Shown here: in pieces, positions 38,185-54,208 of the stretch
How positions within the stretch are numbered: position 1 is the first letter of the stretch
Layout: each line of letters opens with the position of its first letter
From: Syncephalis plumigaleata
Taxonomy: Eukaryota; Zoopagomycota; Zoopagomycetes; Zoopagales; Piptocephalidaceae
Length of the DNA stretch: 64,000 nucleotides
Assembly (NCBI GenBank): GCA_025201365.1
Contig: JAIXMF010000007.1
Location: 928,477-992,476, forward strand
Direction of reading: 5' to 3'
Translations under genes and position numbers: made by a program
The notes under the pieces: generated by a model
Database searches by the model: none
What the model was told of the DNA's origin: nothing
The model's input: only the letters and a program-made list of their open reading frames with translations

Positions 38185-38709
38185 TGATAGAAGAATACGG
38201 CGAATTATAACAAACATCAATAAATAAATAAATAACATTGCTGCAAATGTATAATGCCACTTCAATATCCAATTACAATTTATCAACTAGTAGATACAAG
38301 TGACAACATCAAGTTACATGATTGAGCATTGCTGTAGAATAGCACAAGTAGAAAATACAAGTGCTACTCAAGCCAAATGCAATCGAGGAATCTATTGATA
38401 GAGTAAACTGCATGTGTATACCTAATAGTTATCATTCATCATCATTTATATCAACTGGAAATGGATCAATTTATTTATAGACTTGATACGATATGGTATC
38501 ATGTACATGATATGCATCCGTTTAGAGTAAGCATGGCACATGGTGTATTCCATTTGCGCTTATCATCGTGCTTCGTGTTAGATGTTTTGGAATTGTCATT
38601 CAACATGATACGGGCTATTAAATCAACTTCTGAGGCGGACATTTCGCAAAAACGATACTCTTTTTCCGCTTCATCCGCTTTAATCATTGTCTATTAGTTA
38701 TATACGCTA
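38185..38709. other. Intergenic, no clear gene
   Basis: About 520 bp. Open frames on both strands at 38461-38697 overlap each other and neither shows a domain, so neither is called as a gene. Confidence 0.4.
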
Positions 38710-39584
38710 ATGTTTACGCAAATTAAATTGGCCGTTGTTGCCGCCTTCACCATCATCCATGGCATTAAATTGGCTAATGCCATTCCAGGTTTAAAGTATA
38801 CCGATCCTGGTATGTTTAGCCCTTTTTCACTTATTCATTACCGCTAGTTGCTAACATGATTTATTGGTATAGTTTATTACGAAATATTAGATGCTCCACC
38901 GGTACTACCAGGAGAATTATTAGGCTTGAAAAAGAGCCCTACCTAAAAGACGCGGAAAAGATCATCTTTAATGGAATGTACGCCCTTGGTAATAGAGCAG
39001 ATAGGGTCTACATCACTTGTGGAGCAAACATACGGAAATCTTATTTGTTGGATTTTACGAGGTAATTCGCGTAGTGCTCTTTTTTACTTTCTCTCAAATA
39101 CATCAACTAACGCTTTAATCCTTCAGTATCTTTTAGATCCAGTGATCAGGAAAGATATAGCAGACCCAGTGAAAAAACGGATGTCATTGCCAATCGGTGC
39201 GTTCCCATCCAGAACGCATCGCTGTTATATCACATTGAATAGGTGTGATCGAACATTGAAGGATCTCACTAAAGCGCCAGACTATGAGCAAAATGGCAGG
39301 CAGTTTCATCGTGATCAACTCATGCAGGCAGACTCGGGTATGTCATTCGCAATCATGCAACTTCATGAGTTAACCATACTTCTTTTAGTAACACGGTATT
39401 TTACGAAAGACGATTGGATTGTTAGTATTCCACCAGATGGTAAGTGCTTATGTATGTACTTCACGGTCAATACCACATTTACAATTGAGTGTTTATAGAT
39501 ATTTGCCTAAACAAATACAGCGATGGTGAACTCATCTTTTTATTCGGTCCTAATCCTAGTATTTCACGACTTGAAAGGGGATAA
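38710..39584 (+). CDS. Secreted protein of unknown function, frame-disrupted
   Basis: The start MFTQIKLAVVAAFTIIHGIK gives a clear signal peptide ending near LANAIPGL. Likely exons: 38710-38809; 38873 to about 39060; about 39128 to 39340; an exon after a GTATGT...TTTTAG intron (39341-39390) reading TRYFTKDDWIVSIPPD; and a last exon (39500-39584) reading DICLNKYSDGELIFLFGPNP and ending LERG. The central exons read KDAEKIIFNGMYALGNRADR and YITCGANIRKSYLLDFTR. One or two base changes (near 38930 and in the third exon) are needed for a single frame. I do not recognise the family. It sits between Fanzor-like copy D and element C, so this patch may be an unstable accessory region. Confidence 0.45.
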
Positions 39585-39621
39585 TAAATGTAGCCGATAA
39601 TAAAGGATAACATTTCATTTA

Positions 39622-40209
39622 CAGGCTTTTTCCATCCAATTTGCGCAGTTAGCCTTCTGTTTTTACGAATAAATAATAGTTAACACTTACAGTATTGCTA
39701 CCCCGTATTTTTTTTGAGGATTGACGATACAATCCGGTTAATTCGTTTTTTGATGTTTGTGTTCCTCTTGATCTTGCTCATCTTGATCTTGATCTTCATT
39801 TAGTGAATGCTTGGCGGATGTACTAGGCTCAGGAGGAGAAACGGCACCTCGTTGGAATTGTGTTGGAATAGGGTTGTCCTCACGAACACTGCGGATAATC
39901 TGAATAAAATTCAGACATGCAGCCATATCCCGATTCCATAAACGATAATCAATAACTACTTGTAAGTACATGACATGGCAATATCCAACTATACTAGTAC
40001 ACTTGTATCATCTACCTTATAGAATTGATGATGATAGTTATCGCTATCAATAAATAATCCATTACTAATACTGAATTGTTATTATTATTATCGTGCTGTG
40101 TCAATTGGCATTTCTATGGTAATAATGGTGTTAACAATTGTGTGAATCTGTTTATTAATAAACTGCAAATGTTAAAGGATAAATGCGCAAATTGGATGGA
40201 AAAACACTG
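39622..40209 (-). mobile_element. Element C: 588-bp TA-flanked TIR element with Fanzor/TnpB-like tail
   Basis: Same family as element B in opposite orientation. The plus-strand left end is CAGGCTTTTTCCATCCAATT and the right end (reverse complement) is CAGTGTTTTTCCATCCAATT, flanked by TA at 39620-39621 and 40210-40211. Its length (588 bp) is almost that of B (585 bp), which suggests a standard deletion derivative that transposed more than once, not independent random deletions. Confidence 0.82.
39738..39971 (-). pseudogene. Fanzor/TnpB-like RuvC-III tail fragment (element C)
   Basis: Reads RLWNRDMAACLNFIQIIRSV, then IPTQFQRGAV and a Glu/Asp/Gln-rich terminus. It aligns with the fragments in element B and copy D over the NRD-x-x-ACLN block, then diverges in the polar tail. 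No upstream nuclease domain remains. Confidence 0.7.
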
Positions 40210-40429
40210 TACTAAATGAGCAACAAGTTTACATGAAGCATATGATATTTTATTAATTTTAGTATGAGTTTATACTCTGTGATTATCAACTGTATTTGCA
40301 AAAGAAATGCCTTACTACGAGATTAATGTTTACATGCCTAGTTGTTATGGACACGTCAGATATATGTATATGATGTATGTATGTATGTATGTAGGTGTGT
40401 ATGTAGGTGTGTTAGCGTATGAATGATGA

Positions 40430-41389
40430 TCAGTCCAGGTTCATATCAACTACTTGATCCTGTTCTTCGCCTGTACTATCCTCTGATGATAACTCTTCGA
40501 TGATAGGACCATGATAGTCGTCATCACCGTAGTGCGTCATTGTAGGATAATAGTCATCAGGTCGATATAGTACCATTGCATATTTAGAATGATCGTCATT
40601 GCTTTCTGCTTCCTCGTTTCCTACTTTCGCTTGTTCCCTATAATTAGATGATGGCCAGTATCGCATAGATAATGGCGACGAATGACCATTTGGACACCAC
40701 CAATTTTCTGATGAACTTGGTAGAATTATCTTATCCGGTAATCTTGGTGACGACGATACCTTTCCCGACCATGGCACTAGTGTCATTGAAGAAGAGGAAG
40801 AAGAATGTGCATCCCCAGTTTGATTTAACGATTGAACTTCATGATTAGCAAGTGGAGGCAGCGGCTCCCAGGTGTCCATGGATAGAATTCGCGTATTATT
40901 TCCATGTGGCAAGTATCGTGTATTATCACCATATATCCGATCCTCATTCAACTTATTATCGTATCCTGTAAACGGTGAATTTGCACGTAATCGTTTTACC
41001 CATGATGACGTATTATTACTAAGCTCGTTGGATGGAGATTGTGCCAAATTGCTACTTGCTTCATTTGCTGGCAATGACGACCCATTATTAATAAAATCGT
41101 CATCATGATCAGTATTAGCTAGCTTTCGTTTAACGCCTAATTGTTGCAATGGTGCTTGTTCCGCGCCAAATGTGGATGTACAATTAGAAAGAGCACGTAA
41201 TCGTTTTGTTGAGCAGGCATTCGTGCTTAACTCGTTACTTTCATTATAATCATAGTCACTACGTGATCTTTTTCCAGCACTAGCACCGCTATTGCTATTC
41301 ATGCAGGATATAAGCTCTGGAACAGCGTTGCTATGCGATAACGAATTAGGGTGCTTATTTGCTTGGAATGACGACGTATATCGACTCAT
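40430..41389 (-). CDS. Intrinsically disordered, probably nuclear protein of unknown function
   Basis: A single uninterrupted 319-codon exon on the minus strand, MSRYTSSFQANKHPNSLSHS to VVDMNLD. It is Ser/Asn-rich and shows three basic patches resembling nuclear localisation signals (GKRSRSDYD, STKRLRALS, VKRLRANSPF), the last two being an internal repeat. The middle contains WEPLPPL and TLVPWSG; the C-terminal 60 residues are acidic (YGDDDYHGP, EELSSEDSTGEEQD). I recognise no domain. An intact frame of this length in a genome with frequent indel problems argues that it is real. It lies immediately next to element C. Confidence 0.6.
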   Translation of the reverse strand: MSRYTSSFQANKHPNSLSHSNAVPELISCMNSNSGASAGKRSRSDYDYNESNELSTNACSTKRLRALSNCTSTFGAEQAPLQQLGVKRKLANTDHDDDFINNGSSLPANEASSNLAQSPSNELSNNTSSWVKRLRANSPFTGYDNKLNEDRIYGDNTRYLPHGNNTRILSMDTWEPLPPLANHEVQSLNQTGDAHSSSSSSMTLVPWSGKVSSSPRLPDKIILPSSSENWWCPNGHSSPLSMRYWPSSNYREQAKVGNEEAESNDDHSKYAMVLYRPDDYYPTMTHYGDDDYHGPIIEELSSEDSTGEEQDQVVDMNLD

Positions 41390-42012
41390 AGGAAGATATG
41401 TTGAATGGAAGAATAGTGTTTGTTCAATAGCCAGAAAGAAAATAACGACAACAACAACAACAGTATAGATGGATAGAGAACCCTATGCACACGCTAGCCA
41501 CACAATCTCCAATATCAATGACAATAGAGTATAATAGACATGCTAGCGATACTAGGTTAGGATAACGAGACTTTTCTAGCGTTTATAACTCAATGTTAAA
41601 AAATAGAATACTAGAGAATACAATAGACGCCTATATCCATTACTCTAGTATACACGGAATGAAAAAGTAAACCAACAACAACAACATGAAACCGTTGTGT
41701 TTCTTCTTGGCCTAGAAATAAAGTAAAATAAAAAGGAGGAATGTAGTATATTCAACTCGAGAAGAAGCAAACAAGTCGATACAATGTACTTGATCGATTA
41801 AATAAGGAATATCAATAAAATGTAATAGAAAGTGCTAGAACCTTTCCTATTTAATGTTATTATCTACACCATCGCCTTGCTGTCTCATTCTCTCTGATTC
41901 ATTTGTTACACCTACAGTTCTTCTGTGAAACCTTCATTGTTGTATAACTGCTAAATATTGATAATTGCAATTTTATTATAAAGCTTGACTAGATATATAT
42001 ATTCTATTACTG
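41390..42012. other. Intergenic region, nothing recognised
   Basis: About 620 bp between the 5' side of the disordered-protein gene (-) and the 3' end of the DEAH helicase (-). AT-rich; no exon-like open frame or repeat family. Confidence 0.5.
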
Positions 42013-45086
<3,074 letters not shown>

Positions 45087-45187
45087 AATAATAATAATTA
45101 TAGTAAAATAGCGATAATAAATAAACTAAGAAAAAAAAGAAAAAAGTTGACGAAGCATTCTCTCGTTCTTATAATTCACTTTCAACC

Positions 45188-46379
45188 ATGTTACGTACAT
45201 TATCCTCGAAATTCACTGCACCTAGTCTATTGGGCACACGAGCATTACGCCCAAGTATTGTGCAGCAACCGTTCTATCGCGTAGCAACACTACCAACCAC
45301 TACCATAGCACGTCGTGCTTATACTGTAGACCCGCAATCGAGTAAAGCACGCGCTAAAACACTTATTGGAGTAGGTAGCATCATATCATTGATATCTCAA
45401 GTAGTAGTAATAGCAGCAGCATCATGTACTGACCACTTGTTAGATATTCAATTGGAAATCATCTGCGTTGTTTGTCCTTACGGGTGCCGGTCTATTCTGG
45501 TATTTCCGAAATGAAAAAGCTAAAGTTGAACAAGCACGTAAGTTATTCAGACCAGTTAAAAAGTCTTATAATACAATTGTATTAATATGTAATGACAAAC
45601 AATTCATGTATTAGGCAAAGAACAATTTGCTACGAAAAGCTACGGCAAACCAAAGCTAGGTGGTCCATTTGAGCTTATTGATCATCATGGCAACGTACGC
45701 ACTGATCGTGATTTCCTGGGCAAGTTCATGCTAGTCTACTTTGGATTCACGCATTGTCCCGATATTTGTCCCGAGGAATTGGATAAAATGGCTGAGGTTG
45801 TCGATGAACTAGGTGGGTTATTCATTCCTACATTGATATACTAGTCAGTATCAAGTGTTTATTTAGCTAAATAATGCTTGTATAGATAAAGTGCCGGAAT
45901 TCAAGGATAAAATAATTCCCGTGTTTATTACATGTGATCCACAACGAGATACCGTTGAACGTGTACGCGATTATGTTAAAGGTACGCTATCCATAGGATA
46001 TGTCTAGTAGTTTATCGTTTATTTCTAGATACTAACTGAGCGATTAGAATTCCATTCGAAAATGGTGGGATTAACGGGTACTCATGAACAAGTGGCGCAA
46101 GCAGCTCGTGCCTATCGTGTTTACTATAGTAAGCCACCTAAAATGGACGCAGGTGAAGATTATCTCGTAGACCATTCGATCTTCTTCTACCTGATGGATC
46201 CACACGGTCAACTAGCCGACTTTTATGGCAAGGATTACTCGGCGGAATACGTGACGAATAGCGTTCAACAATATATACGCGACTATCTAGCAACTACTGG
46301 TGGAGAGTGGCCTACTATAACTACACCATCGACTGCATCTTCTAGTGAGGATGTGATGACAACTACGACAACAAAATAA
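45188..46379 (+). CDS. SCO1: Sco1-type cytochrome c oxidase copper chaperone
   Basis: Five exons: 45188-45370, 45444-45537, 45615-45812, 45886-45981, 46048-46379; 903 nt, 300 aa, in frame. It delivers copper to the CuA site of Cox2 in the mitochondrial inner membrane. The N-terminus (MLRTLSSKF...RVATLP...RRAYTVDPQ) is a presequence, followed by one TM segment ([16 protein letters not shown]). The thioredoxin-like domain has [25 protein letters not shown] with the CxxxC copper ligands, [10 protein letters not shown], and [14 protein letters not shown] with the conserved histidine. The last about 30 residues are Thr/Ser-rich. It is divergent from the helicase, which starts only about 100 bp upstream. 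Confidence 0.96.
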
Positions 46380-46496
46380 TAAAATGACAAATAATTGACT
46401 TTCCGAATTTATCCGATTTATCCCGATTCGCGCATATCACGCGTTTCGTGTATAGAATTGAAGAGGTTGAGCACAGACACAGACACAGCGGAAAAG

Positions 46497-46516
46497 CAAG
46501 AGAGAGAGAGAGAGAG
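46497..46516. repeat. (AG)n microsatellite between SCO1 and fumarase
   Basis: AGAGAGAGAGAGAGAGAG run in the about 270-bp spacer that serves as 3' flank of SCO1 and promoter of fumarase. Confidence 0.9.
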
Positions 46517-46646
46517 AAGGAAAGTGCTAATCACCCTCACACGACGCGGGGAACTTTCCTTCTTTTTTCTCGCTTTCTCTACTTCTACTTCTTCTGCTTC
46601 TATTATTATTACTTGTTATTTACTACGCTTTTAAGCGAATACTAAA

Positions 46647-49168
<2,522 letters not shown>

Positions 49169-50100
49169 TTTATTGTTTAAACGATAAGCAATCCTATGAT
49201 TTTGCTAATTTCTTCTTGAATAAATTACAGCAAGATTAAGAGAATAATGAGAGAATAATGAAATGTAACAATAGAATACTATTAAGAAAGGAGTAGAATC
49301 CACGTCATAACTAGATGTCATGCAATGGGAGTAGCAAGTATGAAGGACAATAATATTTCTAGACAATAGCGTAGATTCAAAATAACGAGTTGTTGGAATT
49401 CAATTATATTTGAATTGATGCATAACAGCTTCATTACATAAATGTAATAAAATCGGACTTTCCTTCTTTCAATACAAGGACATCAACATGCTAATACTAA
49501 AATAGTGGTAGATTAGCCATTTGTCAGTGCATAAACTATTTTATTTGCAATAAATCTGTCCAATATCAGTTTGTATTATGCATAGCTAGTAATCATTCAT
49601 ATTTCCATGCTAGTTTATTGCTACTGTAAGTACATGGCAATATCCAACTATACTAGTACACTTGTATCGTTTACCTTATAGAATTGATATGAGGTTCTTG
49701 ACATGTGTCTGATGTTTTACTGCTCTACAGGTCATTAAATTGTAATAGCGTGATAGTCCATCTATTATAAGATATTATGGAATGTATCGGTTGCAAATGC
49801 TTGATACATATCTTTATTTATATTGATATGTGTTTAGGTTAATTTGCCATCATAGTATCATTTAAATAATGCTTGCCATGATATTTGATCATCACTCATT
49901 CCATTCTGCATTGCTCGTTTCTCTATCAAAGCATTTCAATACAAATGACAATGTTACATAATATAGTGTATATATATACACTAGTTATTTGGCTTCATCT
50001 ATTGTTTATTAATCCAAGGCATTGTTCCATTGGCGATATATAGTCTACCTATTGCTGCTTCTATTATTGTTCAGCAATATGTTAAACTCAGTTTAGAAAC
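49169..50100. other. Intergenic region with a fragment of the Fanzor-carrying element
   Basis: About 930 bp with no gene. It includes a short copy of the interior of elements B/C (next entry). Near 49395-49420 it contains sequence similar to the 3' flank of the right-hand secreted gene (59920-59940), so the similarity between the two palindrome-edge genes reaches into their 3' flanks. Confidence 0.55.
49626..49688. mobile_element. Internal fragment of the element B/C family
   Basis: The GTAAGTACATGGCAATATCC...TTACCTTATAGAATTGAT stretch matches 39960-40028 of element C with few differences. No TIR is present on either side, so this is a fossil piece. Confidence 0.75.
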
Positions 50101-50678
50101 TCAAGCCACTGGCCGTTGCAATTGCGCTAATTGCAGTCGCAGTGTGTTGCTAGTTTTTTGCCGTGACTCATACGTCTGCTGTAGAGACGGTAATTCTAGT
50201 TCCATTTTGTTTAATAGTATGTTTTCCGTGATTGTTAGTGTCCGCTGGGGGGCTTGCTTCAGTTCATCTATTTTCCGTTTACATTGGGTTATTCTCTCTT
50301 CCACTCGCGATAACCCTTGTTCCATTAGCACTAGTATCTGTCGCAACTCGGGTACATTGATTTATTGAGTGCAGGTTCTAGTCTTGTTATACTCTTCTGT
50401 AGCTTTGATTCCTGGTCCATGCATCTTGTTCCAGTTTTCTTTCCGCTAATATCCGATCCAGTCCGCTGGTGTCACTTGGGATGTGGGTGGCTGGTTCTTT
50501 ATCAGTCCTGGCTTGATGCTCGTTTTAGGCCTCCTATCTGCCCTGCTTGCAGCTGTGGCTGCCCTGTCCGCCAGTTAGAGACTGGGAACCAGGGGTGAAT
50601 GCATAGGAGCAGCATGGCACAGCCAAGGATGGCCAAGACTACGATGGCGGTGAACGATAATGACCGGAAGGAGACCAT
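50101..50678 (-). pseudogene. Secreted coiled-coil protein, left paralogue at the palindrome edge (frame-disrupted)
   Basis: On the minus strand, ATG at 50678 opens MVSFRSLSFTAIVVLAILGC, a signal peptide. The downstream body is helical and charged, ending in RQILVLMEQGLSRVEERITQ to LRLQLAQLQRPVA (stop at 50101). Compared with the right-hand copy, at least four single bases are missing in the first 220 bp (near 50613, 50571, 50512, 50460), breaking the frame. From ATG to the codons for MEQG the nucleotide sequence is otherwise the same as the right copy; beyond that the two proteins are only about 40 percent similar by eye. The function is unknown; the small secreted helical type is seen among fungal effector-like or cell-surface proteins, which is speculation. 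Confidence 0.5.
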
Positions 50679-52297
50679 GTTGTTGTATAGAACTGTCGAT
50701 AATCCGTTAGAGCAAGTTTAAACGTTACTTGAAAGAAGAGCGATAGGTGAAGGTGTGGTCGTTGCAGTCGTTGTAGATGAGTGTAGAATATCGAATAAAG
50801 CCACAAATAATACGCTGCTTTTATGTTCGAGATGAGATTGCTATTCGGTGTTAACCACTTACACAACATCTTCATATTCATTGGGGTACATGTTTTCAAT
50901 AACCATAGTATCCTCTTTTCTCTTTCTACTAACCATGAATTCTTATTGTATCAATATGTGTGGAACCAATGTGCGTCATAAGAAACCACGTTCCTAATCT
51001 AATAAGGGAATTAAACAATGTACATTAGTAAAGGGCGAATCAATGTTTCTTAATTTAGCACCATGCTGTAACCATGATAACTGCGACAGCAACAGAGCGT
51101 TATGCGGAGTAAGCGAGGCGGCAAAGTTGGAAAAACTATCTCGTTTGTATGGTTGGCCATGCTGTCACATTATGTCGTGTATCCTTTTTAAGGATAAATT
51201 GATGAAACATATTGTGTTTCCACTAGCTCTATGCTTGTTTCCTTCCTTTCAACGACCTCCAAACTGCTAATAGAGAGAGCGGTTATCATGCTGCTTACAC
51301 CCCGTAGTATTGCTAAACACCGTCTACTTGACTGAATCAACCATGCTTACAATCTATAGACAAATCTACAGTAGCTATCGGTAACATTCAAGAGTGCTTT
51401 ATTATGAATAGCGCCAATCGTTATTGTATATTAATTATGATATTTGTGAGTGTACTATTCATTTGCATGAGATTTGCTCATATACTTGTTGTTTTATATT
51501 GATTTCTTTATCGATGGATAGAGTGTTCAATGCTAAATAAGCGATTATATTACATCAAATGAATGGAATAGTTGTCAGTCATGCTATTACAGATATTCGC
51601 ATACTCCATAAGCAGCTGACTGTATTCAATAAACAGTTAAGACCGTGCATTTATTCAATAAACTATGATAATAATGCTTACGGTTAATTGCATAGATAGC
51701 AACGAGTGAACAAATAGAATACACGATAAACAATGTAATAAACAAGCAGTAACTAGTAGAATGACTGACTTGTCACGAACGAGCAAGGAAGGAGCGAGGA
51801 AGAGTACATGAACACGTATGTCAGTTTATTTGGAGAAGCAGCGTATGCTTGTAGGTAAATAGAGTATGTAGATGGCAGTAAACAAATAAAATACAAATAA
51901 CAGCATGACGTAAGGGTGGCATACAAACAGATGACGGAAAGAGTGGTAAAAGTAAAAGGTACATATTACAACGAGAGCAGTGAACGCTTAAACATTGATA
52001 AATAAGCAGGCAGTGATGGAAAACAAAGACTAGAACGAACAATAAACAATGCTTATTGGTATAATAACAATAACGACAAATGAGCATGTAGATAGTTTAG
52101 AGCAAGAGGAAAACAGAGAGATAAATAAAAGTCATAGAGATAGTATGACAGAATAGCTGCTATTGGGAATGTGTATGCTAAAATGAAAGAGAAAGTAAGT
52201 GGAATGCGAATGACACGAAGAAGACGCGTATTACTAAGAAAGTAAACAGAAGAGAAAGAAACAACTAGCATATAATTGAGATGAAGTAGACGCGTGT

Positions 52298-52485
52298 TGT
52301 TTAATGACAAGTGGAATGTAGTTGACATAAAAAAGGCACTTACTGTTTAGTGGTGGTAAGGGAAATGACAAGGAAATGAGGTTGGCACGAATAAGACAGT
52401 ACGTGAAAGAAGTCAACGACAAGTGGAAGGTAGTCAAGGCTAAGAATATGTGTATTGTTTAATGACAAGTGGAATGTAATTGACA
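52298..52485. repeat. Degenerate tandem units within the left arm
   Basis: The phrase TTTAATGACAAGTGGAATGTA followed by a TTGACA-like stretch recurs at about 52299 and 52458, with a weaker copy at 52418 (ACGACAAGTGGAAGGTAGTC). In the right arm the mirror copies lie at about 57436-57622. The small open frames covering them share the peptide pattern TTFHLSL and are not called as genes. Confidence 0.6.
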
Positions 52486-52791
52486 CAAAGAAAACAACAT
52501 TGGTAAAGAAGTAAAGGAGAAGGAAAGGAAGAGGGAAACAACAATGAAATGGATACTTAGAAATGGATTAGTAGATCGTTAATGCTGTTAACGAATGTGC
52601 AAAATTGTAATGTGGTCCTTCAGACTACAAGAACATAGAATCTAACTAGTTTGCTGTTATCGTTTTCTTTTATTACTTAATCGAAAAATAAAGCTATAAA
52701 ATCTTTCTCCCCTATAAAAAGGAGCTACATCTGTCATGTATATGTTGATTCCTTGATCATCTCGTAACAAAAATGGTGGATGGAAGAAGGA

Positions 52792-52810
52792 TGTAAGACG
52801 TTACACACTA
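52792..52810 (+). mobile_element. LTR-end-like sequence, left arm
   Basis: TGTAAGACGTTACACACTA occurs here, at 55474-55492 in the spacer, and inverted at 57113-57131 in the right arm. In each case weaker similarity continues for about 150 bp (GTCTTACG, AAGAGAAAGGT). TG-start, recurrence and context suggest ends of related solo or truncated LTRs; the opposite ends were not located. Confidence 0.45.
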
Positions 52811-53727
52811 GGAAGGAAGGAATAGAGGGATGAAGCGATAAGTGAGGTCTTACGTAGAACGAGATCGCGAGAGAACCTTATGACACAAACTACACGAACT
52901 CAAATAATAAAGCAAGTTACGAATAGTCAGAAGTGTCAAGAGAAAGGTCATATATGGTTATTGATATGTGTAACGTCGTTAGTTTATATACGCAACATCC
53001 GCCGCTCTATGGACGTAGCAGAGCTACGTTCTCTATATCAAAAGAGACTTCTCCAGTGAGAAGTGCTTAATCGGTAGGAGGGAGTGATGTTGAGTAAGAT
53101 GAATATAGCAACGTTAGTGGTGTTAAGGATAGCGTTAATGATTATTTGTCTAAAGAAATATACAGAGTACAGTATGCTTTTCCATTTTCCTTTTCATTTA
53201 ACCGAAATAGTAATAAAGTAAATCTTAAAACTATAAATAAAAGTGCCACCGTGTCATGCAAATAAACCTTATCCTGCTTTCGCGGTTTCTTTATGGGTGG
53301 GTAATAGAGGCTGGGTAACTCTATACTCTGTATATTTCTTTAGACAAATAATTATAGTATGGGTGGTGACGCCGATGACGACACTAGCTATTATTTTCAT
53401 TCACAATAAGTTTTCCTTGAAATTGCTCAAGTCCGTCGGATTTTACGAGCATGTACCTATATAGTGCTGTAATCATCCTTTCATTCTTTTAAACGAAAAT
53501 AAAACCGTCTTAAACTTCTAGAAAGTTCTTAGCGCTCTATTATAAGAGTGCGTAAGGACGGTGTACTGAACTAATGCTCTTTGATCATGATTGAGCCGGT
53601 CATGGGAGGGATGAGGTAGGAAGTTATATAGGTACATGCTCGTTTAGTCCTCTGGACTAAACTACAAGTATCATCATGATCGTCAATGAATTGAGTGAGA
53701 GGCGTCACAGAAGAGTTTGGGTTCTAT

Positions 53728-53819
53728 GTTATTGGAGTCTGATGGGCTACATACAATCTTCTGAAAATATATATTTATATATCGGCAGAAAATTCTAAAG
53801 TCCATCAGACTCCAATAAC
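53728..53819. repeat. 18-bp foldback (hairpin) at the inner edge of the spacer
   Basis: GTTATTGGAGTCTGATGG (53728-53745) is the exact reverse complement of 53802-53819, with a 56-bp AT-rich loop. The right half is part of the copia RNase H coding fragment (codes for MLLESDG on the minus strand), so the left half is an inverted duplicate of coding sequence, not an ancient hairpin. Confidence 0.85.
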
Positions 53820-53884
53820 ATTGATTCTTTTGCCGCTTCGGTCGTCGCCATGTATTCGGCTTCGGTCGAGGATAGCGCAACTGG
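53802..53884 (-). pseudogene. Ty1/copia-type RNase H fragment
   Basis: The minus strand reads PVALSSTEAEYMATTEAAKE, the classic ALSSTEAEYMA block of copia RNase H, then SMLLESDG before the frame is lost at the foldback. No RT or integrase motif is next to it, so this is a small remnant. Confidence 0.85.
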
Positions 53885-53966
53885 GCTCCACAAAGATCTT
53901 GAAATAATCCGTTTTGAATAGATTCCTATACTGCACACGCAAATAAACTATTCAAACGGAACTTAC

Positions 53967-54164
53967 CTTTTGATTATATTTAACGTGCTTCATAGAAGCT
54001 TTTATACGTAGGTGTGTGCTCAGTTGACGTGAGCGAGTGCCTCCTTGTTTGTTCACATACGATTTCGCCGTTGTGTTGTCGGTTCGTATCAGAATCGTCG
54101 TATTCGATATCTGTGTTAGAAATTTCAGCACTAATTCGATTGCTTTCAGTTCTCTCCAGTTGAT
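53967..54164 (-). pseudogene. DIRS-type RNase H fragment, C-terminal half
   Basis: The minus strand reads INWRELKAIELVLKFL, then ILIRTDNTTAKSYVNKQGGT with RS following. The RTDNTTA-x-x-YVNKQGGTRS block is diagnostic of RNase H in DIRS-like (tyrosine recombinase) retroelements. Its N-terminal half is at 55270-55362; the two are separated by the LTR/gag remnant. Confidence 0.75.
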
Positions 54165-54208
54165 TGTAACGCCGTATCCTGGTCCGTTAGGATACTCGTT
54201 ACTCCTCC
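54165..54208 (-). mobile_element. Truncated LTR end fused to gag
   Basis: TGTAACGCCGTATCCTGGTC and the following 24 bp repeat almost exactly (one difference) at 54773-54816. On the minus strand it ends in ...GGCGTTACA and abuts the DIRS fragment. The gag reading frame terminates inside it, so all of pol and most of the 3' LTR have been deleted. Confidence 0.7.

Larger units (their letters stand above)
50315..53667. repeat. Left arm of a large inverted repeat
   Basis: Near-identical reverse complement of 56256-59630. The inner boundary is sharp: CTAAACTACAA is the last shared sequence at 53667/56256. The outer boundary lies within the secreted gene, at ACAAGG (50315/59630). Differences inside are mostly one-base length changes; in those I checked, the left arm is nearly always the shorter one. 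The arm holds the 5' part of the secreted gene, AT-rich noncoding DNA, degenerate tandem units (52298-52485) and an LTR-like start (52792). Confidence 0.93.

Noticed and set aside
38461-38697. Overlapping 78- and 62-codon frames on opposite strands
   Set aside because: Neither has splice context, signal peptide or recognised motif; mutual overlap suggests chance openness.
52298-52485. CRISPR-like array
   Set aside because: Units are few, diverged and irregularly spaced, and the genome is eukaryotic.
53243-53464. 73-codon frame identical to 56459-56680 on the other strand
   Set aside because: Identity follows from the inverted repeat; duplication inside the arms is no evidence of selection, and no domain is visible.
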